A stretch of 22,639 bases of DNA, taken from positions 1-22,639 of the forward strand of contig DCSM01000142.1 in the NCBI GenBank assembly GCA_002325605.1. The letters run 5' to 3'. Positions 7,910 through 15,303 of the stretch are shown here, piece after piece (the first letter of the stretch is position 1; each line of letters begins with the position of its first letter). Below the pieces are notes generated by a model. That model ran no database searches and was not told the DNA's origin. It worked only from the letters and a program-made list of their open reading frames with translations. The position numbers and the translations under genes were made by a program. Origin of the DNA: Chloroflexaceae bacterium UBA1466 (lineage in GTDB: Bacteria > Chloroflexota > Chloroflexia > Chloroflexales > Chloroflexaceae).

Positions 7910-8896
7910 ATGAATTCAGTTGTTAGCCAGTTTCTGACGAGCCTCCGTTTAGGTGAGCCGCAAGTTCAGCGCAATATGCGAGTTATTCCCCTCTACAGTT
8001 CGGTGAAGCATAGTCCTGAATATTTGACGCTGGGCCAGGCTCTCGATCAGCAGGTTTTGAAAGTTACCGAAGCAAGCCAAGCGGGGTCTGTACCCGAACT
8101 CAAAGTTATCAGCATTGCTGAAAAGTTCATTTTGCTCCTCGATGGCGAGGAATTAGCGGGCGCAAAGCAGAATCGGGTCTTGAATACCACAATTTTGCTT
8201 CAGCCTCACGCCGAAATGTTGATTCCTGTAAGTTGTACGGAGCAACGGCGCTGGGCCTACGCCTCAGCCGAGTTTGCGGAATCGGGCACGGTTATGGCTC
8301 ATACGGCTCGCAGGGCGAAATCTGATTCGGTTAGTCAATCTTTGAAGCAAGCGCAGGGGTATCGTTCAGATCAAGGGCGAGTCTGGCACGAAATTGACAA
8401 ACTGGCCGCTGAAGCCAAAGTTTCCTCTTCGACCAGCGCAATGCACGACGTTTTTGTGGCCAAAGACCAAGACCTTGCTGAATTTAGCCAAGTTTTTGAG
8501 CTACAACCTGCTCAACAAGGGTTGCTTGTACTAGTCAATAACGAAGTTGCTGGCTTTGACATTCTTTCGTCCGCCACAGCTTATCAAATGCTGCATCCTA
8601 AGCTCGTCAAAAGCTATGCGATGGATGCAATTACGCAACCAAACGTTGAGAAGGAAATGCAATTTAGTTCAAAAGCGCAAGACTTTCTGTCGTCAATCGC
8701 AAATTGTACCGTTCAAGTTTACCCTTCGGCGGGAATTGGGCAAGATTACCGCTTTGAAAGCCCAACCATTGTTGGTTCAGTATTGGTAGCTGAAGAGCAT
8801 GTCATTCATGGAGCCTTCTTTCGCGTGGCCGAAATCAATTCTTCCGAAACCATAACCTCGGCCAGCCAACGCCGCTTTTTCCGCCAACATTCCTAA
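7910..8896 (+). CDS. ARPP-1 domain (DUF6569-like) protein
   Basis: A 328-residue soluble protein. The stretch 79-115 (GEELAGAKQNRVLNTTILL followed by PVSCTEQRRW) matches what I recall of the ARPP-1 family, named for association with ADP-ribosylglycohydrolase, rhodanese and phosphatase-superfamily proteins. The family has no established biochemical activity. The conserved EELxGAKQNRxLN and VSCxEQxRW motifs are intact, and length fits a single-domain member. AGG at 7902-7904 precedes ATG 7910 by five bases, a weak site. The gene is bracketed by two direct copies of a 168-bp repeat and two terminators, so it is a single transcription unit. Confidence 0.8.
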   Translation: MNSVVSQFLTSLRLGEPQVQRNMRVIPLYSSVKHSPEYLTLGQALDQQVLKVTEASQAGSVPELKVISIAEKFILLLDGEELAGAKQNRVLNTTILLQPHAEMLIPVSCTEQRRWAYASAEFAESGTVMAHTARRAKSDSVSQSLKQAQGYRSDQGRVWHEIDKLAAEAKVSSSTSAMHDVFVAKDQDLAEFSQVFELQPAQQGLLVLVNNEVAGFDILSSATAYQMLHPKLVKSYAMDAITQPNVEKEMQFSSKAQDFLSSIANCTVQVYPSAGIGQDYRFESPTIVGSVLVAEEHVIHGAFFRVAEINSSETITSASQRRFFRQHS

Positions 8897-8909
8897 ATAG
8901 TATCAATTT

Positions 8910-9077
8910 CCTCTGGTAGTCCTGTAGTGGTAGTGTCCTTTGGTCTTTTTGGCAACAGGAATCCAATGGCTTTAGCTATTGGCCCCCAAAGGCTATGCTT
9001 CAACAAGTTCAGCAACCGCCTTTGGCCTCCTGGACTCTTGGAATTTAAGCTTCACCACTCCTGACTTTGGCCCTACC
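8910..9077 (+). repeat. 168-bp direct repeat, copy 2
   Basis: This is the second copy of the element at 7656-7823, starting 14 bases after the ARPP-1 stop codon and in the same orientation. The inner palindrome is slightly decayed (CTATTGG for CCATTGG), and copy 1's TATAAT is lost. The two copies together enclose exactly one gene. Confidence 0.88.
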
Positions 9078-9098
9078 CCTTTCCCCTTTCTGAGCAGA

Positions 9099-9138
9099 CA
9101 GGTCTTCAAGGTGCGAAACCCGAAGGCCTGTTTTTTTT
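9099..9138 (+). terminator. Intrinsic terminator after ARPP-1 gene and repeat
   Basis: CAGGTCTTC (9099-9107) pairs with GAAGGCCTG (9122-9130; one T-G wobble) and is followed by eight T residues (9131-9138). It ends the ARPP-1 transcript downstream of repeat copy 2. The rest of the gap to 9301 shows no feature I can name. Confidence 0.88.
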
Positions 9139-9301
9139 GCTCAAAAATAACAGTTTTTGCATCTGCTCACGCAGTATGCTAAACTTGAACAGGGACAAAA
9201 GTGCCAGGCAGCTTGTTTTTCGTTTGCCTGCGAAATCTTTTGAAGCAACCTAAAGTCCTTGCAAAGCTTAATTCCAAAGATTTCAGTAGAGGAATCGCCC
9301 G

Positions 9302-9964
9302 ATGAAAGTCAATATATCACCCCTTCCCGATCAGAAACGCATTTTTTGTAATAAGTGCCAAGTTGAAACTAATCATCTCCTCAAAGGTGAGCATGTTCGG
9401 CGAGATTATGATGAAGGGGGCTGGATTGAAATCCTTTTTCGCTTTTGGATTTGTGCAGGTTGTGAACGAGCAACCCTCGAAGAATGCTATACGGGCAACC
9501 GCGTGCGCGATAAGGATGGCCAACAAATCTATTTTTCAGTCTATCGCCCTCGCCGCACCAAAAGCGATTTTACCGAAAAATACTTCTTTAAATTGCCTCC
9601 GATCTTGGATAAAATTTACCGCGAGACGATTCGGGCTTTCAATGAGGATTTGATTGTGCTTTGTGTAACGGGCCTCCGCGCCTTAATTGACGCAGTCTGT
9701 AAGGATAAACAGATTAGTGGGTATACGTTAGAGACGCGAGTTGACAATTTGAGCAATATCGTACCGCAAAATATGGTTAAAGGCCTTCATAGCTTCGAGT
9801 TTTTGAGCAGCGATCCTATTCATGAATTGCGGCGGCCCCCTTCGGGCAACGAAATTCGCTTGGCCATTGAGGTTTGCGAAGATTTACTGAATGTCCTCTA
9901 TGAATTAGATTATAATGCCACGCAAAACTCACGCAATCAACGGCGGGGGATTTTACCTAAGTAG
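9302..9964 (+). CDS. DUF4145 zinc-ribbon protein
   Basis: A 220-residue protein. The N-terminus has two Cys pairs (C16xxC19, C51xxC54), consistent with a zinc ribbon. The C-terminal half shows the DUF4145 pattern: a helix LIVLCVTGLRALIDAVC (117-133), then IHELRRPPSGNEIRLAIE (173-190) and a final helix EDLLNVLYELDY. DUF4145 proteins are small helical proteins often found near or fused to restriction and other defence enzymes; the function is not settled. AGAGGA at 9288-9293 is eight bases ahead of ATG 9302. The next gene begins 24 bases after its stop, so it probably opens a three-gene operon. Confidence 0.82.
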   Translation: MKVNISPLPDQKRIFCNKCQVETNHLLKGEHVRRDYDEGGWIEILFRFWICAGCERATLEECYTGNRVRDKDGQQIYFSVYRPRRTKSDFTEKYFFKLPPILDKIYRETIRAFNEDLIVLCVTGLRALIDAVCKDKQISGYTLETRVDNLSNIVPQNMVKGLHSFEFLSSDPIHELRRPPSGNEIRLAIEVCEDLLNVLYELDYNATQNSRNQRRGILPK

Positions 9965-9988
9965 AGCTATTGTTTTTAGTTCAAATTT

Positions 9989-10873
9989 ATGGTTGCAGCA
10001 GCTTCAGATTCATTTTGGCAGCGGTTACTTAGTAATTTTAGCTTCTTATTCTTTATCGTCTTACTTTTAACCTGGTCTACCAGGCCGGACGGTAAACTGC
10101 ATATCTTCTTTTTTGATACTCCTGGCGATGCTTTTCTCCTTCAAACCCCAAATGGTCAATTCATTTTGCTTGATGGTGGTGCAGACCCAACCTTATTAGC
10201 GCTGCAACTTGGGCGCAAACTACCCTTTTGGCAACGAAAACTCGACGCAATCCTTCTTACCCAGAATCTTTCAAAATGTTTACCAGGTCAAGTCGCTGCT
10301 TTAGCCCGTTATCAAGTTAAGTTAGCGCTTGTTTGCCCCAATCTCGCTACTGCTAACCCTTCTTCGCAATTAGATGAATGGAAACGTCTCTTGGCCCAGC
10401 AGAAAACAAAAATTCGCTTGGCCAAGCCTGGAGATCGCCTAGCTTTTCCAATGTCGCAGAAAAACAAAGCAACGAAGAATCAAGTTTTGATCAATGTTTT
10501 GCTAACGGGCGCAGCTGAGAATTCTGGGGGAATGGTGCTTAGGCTAGATTACGGTCATTTTTCAATGGTCTTTGCGAGCGCAACTAATGAGTTTGATGAT
10601 GAGCAGTTATTGAAAAATGCTCAACCAGTTACAGTTCTCGTCTATCCGTGGGTGCGAGAGATGGATACAAAACTTATGGCAGGCTTAAAACCCCGCTATA
10701 TCCTCTTTTCAAGCCTGCAAGAAAGTCAAGAGCCGGCTCTTTTAACTTATTATGAGCGCGAAGCGCATTATGGCTCAAAGCTCTATCATCCTAGTCTTGA
10801 CGGCACAATTGAGTTGATCACCAATGGCCTTTCGTTGCAGATCAAGACTGAAAAGAAAGCTTCTAAAAAGTGA
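9989..10873 (+). CDS. ComEC-like metallo-beta-lactamase-fold protein, zinc motif lost
   Basis: A 294-residue protein with one N-terminal membrane segment (about 15-29), so the domain is probably membrane-anchored outside the cytoplasm. Residues 36-64 (HIFFFDTPGDAFLLQTPNG, then FILLDGG) match the opening of the ComEC/Rec2 C-terminal metallo-beta-lactamase domain (DVGQGDAxLIxTPxG...DGG). The zinc-binding THxHxDH becomes TQNLSKC at 91-97, so every zinc ligand of that motif is missing and hydrolysis is not expected. The later family VxHHGS motif is also absent (VLVYPWVRE). No clear Shine-Dalgarno precedes ATG 9989; translation may be coupled to the preceding gene. The stop overlaps the next start. 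Confidence 0.78.
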   Translation: MVAAASDSFWQRLLSNFSFLFFIVLLLTWSTRPDGKLHIFFFDTPGDAFLLQTPNGQFILLDGGADPTLLALQLGRKLPFWQRKLDAILLTQNLSKCLPGQVAALARYQVKLALVCPNLATANPSSQLDEWKRLLAQQKTKIRLAKPGDRLAFPMSQKNKATKNQVLINVLLTGAAENSGGMVLRLDYGHFSMVFASATNEFDDEQLLKNAQPVTVLVYPWVREMDTKLMAGLKPRYILFSSLQESQEPALLTYYEREAHYGSKLYHPSLDGTIELITNGLSLQIKTEKKASKK

Positions 10874-12477
10874 ATCGTTTGACGCTTTTCCTGACTGGCT
10901 TGGGTCTAGCATTCATTTTAAGCTCTTTTGGCGCTTTGCTCTGGCGGCGTTTCTATCAAGAAGAGAACCAAACTGCTGTTCAACGCATTTTCAAGAATAG
11001 TGCTGTGCCCTTTATTGCCCGCATCATCATTCGCTTTCTTGATCTTATCTTTTACGTTGTTCTCTATAGCACTTTACCAGGAGCAGAAATTGGCCCCTAC
11101 ACCTTTGCTGCGCTTTTAGTTGCACAATATCTCGGTACATTTACAGAGTTTGGGCTAGGAACATTGCTTACTCGTGAAGTAGCCAAAGATAAGACCATTG
11201 CTCCTCAGCTTTTTACGACGACTTTAGGACTTAGATGGGGTTTAGTCTTAGCGGCTATCCCATTTGCGGCCCTTATTATTGGTTTTTATAGCCTTTTAGC
11301 TGCTTTTGGCTGGGGCGAAACGATTAGTTTAGTGGGGCAACAAGCCATTTGGATTCTGTTGCTTACCCTCATTCCCAGCGCCTATTCGGGAGCAAGTACG
11401 GCCCTTTACAATGCTGCTGAAAAGATGGAAATCCCTGCTTTTATCGAATTGCTAACCGCTATTTTGAGCATCATCGCTCGGCTTCTGGCTTTGTGGTTAG
11501 GGTTTGGCATTCTGGGGCTGGCGTGGGCCGCCGTTTTAGTTTCGACTCTAACAGCATTGATCTATCTAGTTTTTCAATTTCAGAGCAAGGATCAGCAATT
11601 TCTTAATGTTTTTTCACAAAGTCTTCACTGGAATTTAACTTTAGTTTGGCAAATGATCCCTTTAGCCTTGCCTCTGATGCTAAATAATCTCTTAAATGTG
11701 GTCTTTTTTCGATTTGATCTGTTTTTGGTCAAAGCGTTTGGCGCAGGCCAAGGCGACTTGTTGGTGCAACAATATGCGATAGCCTATCAAATTCTAAATA
11801 TTGCCCTGATTCTACCGCCCGTAATCACTTTTGCGGTCTTCCCGACGCTGGCGCGGCGGGCTGATGGCGCACGCGAAGCCCTTGCTAAAGCCCAAAATCA
11901 AACTTTGCAAGCCCTTTTGCTGCTCGCTTTTCCTCTGGCGATGGCGCTTAGTATCCTCGCCCCTGACCTGATTCAACTCTTTACGCGCCGCCATGCTGCT
12001 GATTATCTGCCTATTTCGGCGGAGGTTTTAGCGATTATCGCTTGGTTTCTTCCCCTTTCTTTCACAAATGGCCTTTTACAATATGTTTTAATTGCGATCA
12101 ATCAGCAAAAGTTGATTACCAGAGCTTTTCTGGTCGGCGCTTTTTTCAATTTGAGCGCGAATCTCTTGCTGATTCCCCCCTTTGGTCTCTATGCCGCCAG
12201 CATCATTACGATTCTTTCAGAAATGGTCTTACTTGCCGTCTTTTTGCCTTTATTACACAAAGAGCAACTTACGCCGCCCTTACTAAAATTGGCTTGGCGA
12301 CCATTTTTGGCAACTTTAATTATGGGAAGCGTCATGCTAAGTGGGCAAAAGCTGGGGTGGTTTACTGAAATAGCGCTTGCAATTCCTGTTTACATCGCTA
12401 TGCTTTGGGGTTTGAAGACTTTTGGGGCTGAGGAAAAAGCATTCTTGCGCTCTTTGGGAATCGGATTCCAAGACTAA
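10870..12477 (+). CDS. MOP-superfamily flippase (Wzx/MATE-like)
   Basis: A 535-residue integral membrane protein with about 14 hydrophobic segments and the pattern of polysaccharide/lipid-linked oligosaccharide flippases (FKNSAVPFIARIIIRFLDLI, then YTFAALLVAQYLGTFTEFGLG and LTREVAKD). Such proteins move lipid-linked glycans to the outer face of the membrane. The GTG start at 10870 overlaps the stop of the preceding gene (GTGA), indicating translational coupling. The substrate cannot be inferred, since no glycosyltransferases are in the window. The gene ends 6 bp from the end of a convergent methyltransferase gene, with no terminator between them. Confidence 0.87.
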   Translation: MNRLTLFLTGLGLAFILSSFGALLWRRFYQEENQTAVQRIFKNSAVPFIARIIIRFLDLIFYVVLYSTLPGAEIGPYTFAALLVAQYLGTFTEFGLGTLLTREVAKDKTIAPQLFTTTLGLRWGLVLAAIPFAALIIGFYSLLAAFGWGETISLVGQQAIWILLLTLIPSAYSGASTALYNAAEKMEIPAFIELLTAILSIIARLLALWLGFGILGLAWAAVLVSTLTALIYLVFQFQSKDQQFLNVFSQSLHWNLTLVWQMIPLALPLMLNNLLNVVFFRFDLFLVKAFGAGQGDLLVQQYAIAYQILNIALILPPVITFAVFPTLARRADGAREALAKAQNQTLQALLLLAFPLAMALSILAPDLIQLFTRRHAADYLPISAEVLAIIAWFLPLSFTNGLLQYVLIAINQQKLITRAFLVGAFFNLSANLLLIPPFGLYAASIITILSEMVLLAVFLPLLHKEQLTPPLLKLAWRPFLATLIMGSVMLSGQKLGWFTEIALAIPVYIAMLWGLKTFGAEEKAFLRSLGIGFQD

Positions 12478-12483
12478 AGGATT

Positions 12484-13989
12484 TTAGAGCAATGCCTTCT
12501 GTTCCCCCAGGTTTGGCTCTTCGCGCTGGGCCTGTTTAAGCGTCGTATCGGTCCCTGGAAATTGCACTTTCGCCCCATTCAAAAGCTGTTCTATCGTTAG
12601 GATTTGGATTTTGGGATAATCTTTCTGCCAGACCGTCGAGCGCCAAGGCCCAATTTCAAGGATTTCTAGCTCCATATTCCGACTTGGTGGCTCTAAAGTG
12701 ATAAATACGCCCAGCACCGCGTTCTTTTCACGTTCAATCGTCCCGCTCAAATCTCTAATATCGCGGCTACTAACCTTCCCGCTCTTGACTTGCACAATAA
12801 TCCGTTTTTCGGCCTCGCCGCTATCTCGAAACGTCATAATCCCATCAATCCCTTTATCACTCCCTTTTTTGCCCTGTTTGCTATCGCCCTGCCCGCCGTA
12901 AGGGTAAGCGGGTAAAAGCCCCAGCGCCCACCATTGAAATTGATAACGGTCTTGCAGCGCGAGATGTTGGGCATCGGCCAGCGTGACAGGCTCCCCAAGC
13001 AGGTCATAATCCTTTTTGGCTTCGAGCTTAAAGGCACTATACAAGCGACTTTTGATCAAAGTCGTCGCCAAAGGGGTAATATCTATGCCAACCCAAATGC
13101 GCCCTAGCTTTTGGGCCGCATGAATTGTTGTCCCACAGCCACAAAACGGGTCTAGCACTATATCTCCAGGGTTGCTGCTGGCTTGGAGAATGCGCTCTAA
13201 GAGGGTAAGGGGCTTTTGCGTGGGGTAGCCAAGGCGCTCTTTAGCAGACGGGTTTAATGCTTGAAGATCAATCCACCAATCATTTGGAAGGACACCTTTG
13301 TCTAAGTAGTATCGATACTCCTTACCGTTTTTAACATTGCGTTGGTACGGACGATCATCTTCATCAGTTAAAATAGGTTCGTGCATTGTAGATGGATCAC
13401 GTTGTAAAGCAACCGCATCGTAGTAAAATTTACAATCTTTAGTTTTTCCAAACCAGAAGATAATATCATGTTTACGGGGAAAATTAGATTTTGCTCTTCC
13501 ACCAGTTTCATAACACCAGACAAGCTCATTTTGGTAATGTTCTGCACCAAAAAGGCAATCCAAAATCATTTTGAGATAATGGCTGGCGGTAGGGTCGCAA
13601 TGCAGATATAAACTTCCCGTGGGTTTTAGCACGCGATGCAATTCTACTAAGCGAATCGCCATCATCACGAGATAAGCCGTCATCTGATTGCGCCCGTTTA
13701 CGCTTACTAAAGCTTCCAACAAAGTCCCTAGCTTCGCTCCGCGAGCAACTAAAGCTCGATATTGTTCTTCCGTCTCACGATTCCAATGCCAAGTATCCTC
13801 AAAGGCTTTGATCTGTGAAGTCGATTCAGAGCCGCTTTCCTCTTTGTACAGCACGTTATAGTTGCGATTGGAGTTGAAAGGCGGGTCAAGATAGATGAGA
13901 TCAATGCTTTCAGCGGCGACATATTGGCGTAAAATGTCGAGGTTATCGCCGTAGAAGAGGGTGTTCTTCGTGAGAGCGCGTTGGTACAT
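12484..13989 (-). CDS. Beta-class DNA amino-methyltransferase fused to Mrr-like nuclease domain
   Basis: A 501-residue protein. Catalytic motif IV DPPF is at 35-38 and the SAM-binding motif I DPFCGCGT at 280-287. The order IV - target-recognition region - I is that of the beta class of N6-adenine/N4-cytosine methyltransferases. The recognition region is about 155-250. After residue 330, where its two paralogues end, a further 170 residues hold GIDGIM (380-385, Asp382) and IIVQVKSG (397-404, Gln400-Lys402). This is the GxD...QxK layout of Mrr-type PD-(D/E)XK nucleases, so modification and cleavage may be joined in one chain. Start ATG 13989 is the MYQRAL start shared by all three copies, with AAGGAA upstream; a longer frame starts inside the neighbour. 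It ends the minus-strand gene series. Confidence 0.88.
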   Translation of the reverse strand: MYQRALTKNTLFYGDNLDILRQYVAAESIDLIYLDPPFNSNRNYNVLYKEESGSESTSQIKAFEDTWHWNRETEEQYRALVARGAKLGTLLEALVSVNGRNQMTAYLVMMAIRLVELHRVLKPTGSLYLHCDPTASHYLKMILDCLFGAEHYQNELVWCYETGGRAKSNFPRKHDIIFWFGKTKDCKFYYDAVALQRDPSTMHEPILTDEDDRPYQRNVKNGKEYRYYLDKGVLPNDWWIDLQALNPSAKERLGYPTQKPLTLLERILQASSNPGDIVLDPFCGCGTTIHAAQKLGRIWVGIDITPLATTLIKSRLYSAFKLEAKKDYDLLGEPVTLADAQHLALQDRYQFQWWALGLLPAYPYGGQGDSKQGKKGSDKGIDGIMTFRDSGEAEKRIIVQVKSGKVSSRDIRDLSGTIEREKNAVLGVFITLEPPSRNMELEILEIGPWRSTVWQKDYPKIQILTIEQLLNGAKVQFPGTDTTLKQAQREEPNLGEQKALL

Positions 13990-14014
13990 GGTCGGTTCCT
14001 TTCTAAAGCGGTTT

Positions 14015-15214
14015 TCATTTTGGCAAGCCCGGCGAATAGGGATCCTGCCTGTTATCCTCAACTTCAAGCAAAGCGTAATCTTCCTTAGCTTCCATTTTGA
14101 AGATAACAGATAAACGCTTTCTTATCAACTCAATTGCTAAGGGCAACTTTTCAATGCCAACCCAAATGCGCCCTAGCTTTTGGGCCGCATGGACAGCCGT
14201 CCCGCAGCCACAAAACGGGTCAAGGATCACATCGCCAGGGTTGCTGCTGGCTTGGAGAATCCGCTCTAAAAGGGTAAGGGGCTTTTGCGTGGGGTAGCCA
14301 AGGCGCTCTTTTGTAGTGGAAGAAAGCGGCATAATCTCAAGCCATAGATTGGATGGTCTAAGGCCTTGATACTCATCAGCGTAGAGTTTATAACGCGGGC
14401 GGCCTGTCTCTGTCCAATAGATTAAATAAGGATTCTGCGCTAAACGTTCATCAAAGGTTTGCTGGGTCCAAATCCAGCCTAATTCTGTGGGAATAGTTTG
14501 CCCTTGGATCGTTCTAGTTTCACTTTTACTGGAAGCATTCGAGCTTTTTTCTAACTTTTGATGATTAAACCTGCGGCCTGTTTCTCTTTCAGTATAAGGG
14601 AATTTTTCTTGGAGTTCTTTTTCAGATAGCGAAATATGAAGCTGATTAAAGGTAAACTCACTGAATGATTTGGTGTAATAGAAAATGACATCTGTTAAGT
14701 TATCATAGCCTTTAGCCAAAGAATGCCCTAGACTTCGCCGCCACACAAGCTCATTCCGAAACTGCTTTGCCCCAAAGATACAGTCCAAAACCATTTTGAG
14801 ATAATGGCTGGCGGTAGAATCGCAATGCAAATACAAACTTCCCGTTGATTTCAGCACGCGATGCAATTCTACTAACCGAATCGCCATCATGACCAAATAA
14901 GCCGTCATTTGGTTCCGCCCGTTTACGCTTACTAAAGCTTCCAACAAAGTCCCTAGCTTTGCCCCGCGAGCGACTAAAGCGCGATATTGTTCTTCGGTCT
15001 CACGGTTCCAATGCCAAGTATCCTCAAAGGCTTTGATTTGTGAAGTTGATTCAGAGCCGCTTTCCTCTTTGTACAGCACGTTATAGTTGCGATTGGAGTT
15101 GAAAGGCGGATCGAGATAGATGAGATCAATGCTTTCGGCGGCGACATATTGGCGGAGAATGTCGAGGTTATCGCCGTAGAAGAGGGTGTTCTTCGTGAGC
15201 GCCCGTTGGTACAT
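14015..15214 (-). CDS. Beta-class DNA amino-methyltransferase, array copy 2
   Basis: A 399-residue protein with DPPF at 35-38 and DPFCGCGT at 332-339. Its first 145 residues are almost identical to the copy at 12484-13989, and most nucleotide differences are silent. The recognition region (about 153-302) is unrelated by eye and about 50 residues longer, pointing to a different target sequence. It ends shortly after the methyltransferase fold (KEDYALLEVEDNRQ) and lacks the nuclease domain. ATG 15214 is chosen by homology and AAGGAA just upstream. The gap to the next copy is 25 bp. All catalytic motifs are intact. Confidence 0.9.
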   Translation of the reverse strand: MYQRALTKNTLFYGDNLDILRQYVAAESIDLIYLDPPFNSNRNYNVLYKEESGSESTSQIKAFEDTWHWNRETEEQYRALVARGAKLGTLLEALVSVNGRNQMTAYLVMMAIRLVELHRVLKSTGSLYLHCDSTASHYLKMVLDCIFGAKQFRNELVWRRSLGHSLAKGYDNLTDVIFYYTKSFSEFTFNQLHISLSEKELQEKFPYTERETGRRFNHQKLEKSSNASSKSETRTIQGQTIPTELGWIWTQQTFDERLAQNPYLIYWTETGRPRYKLYADEYQGLRPSNLWLEIMPLSSTTKERLGYPTQKPLTLLERILQASSNPGDVILDPFCGCGTAVHAAQKLGRIWVGIEKLPLAIELIRKRLSVIFKMEAKEDYALLEVEDNRQDPYSPGLPK

Positions 15215-15239
15215 AAGGAGTTCCTTGCTTTGTAGAATT

Positions 15240-15303
15240 AGGCCGCTTTGCCTGTTTTCCTCACCCGTAGCCCGGAGAAGAGGCCGCTTGCCTGTTTTCC
15301 TCA
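15240..15303. repeat. Short direct repeat at the methyltransferase copy junction
   Basis: A 23-24 bp sequence (core GCCTGTTTTCCTCA) occurs at 15240-15263 and 15281-15303. The first copy covers the stop codon of the upstream methyltransferase gene; the second lies in its last codons in another frame. A related stretch (GCCTGTTATCCTCAAC) occurs at the next junction near 14047. This looks like a duplication scar. Confidence 0.75.

Noticed and set aside
7686..7913. Open frame through repeat copy 1, with a similar peptide at 8979-9182
   Set aside because: The similar peptides come from the non-coding 168-bp repeat. A one-base difference breaks the shared frame upstream, and neither has a ribosome binding site.
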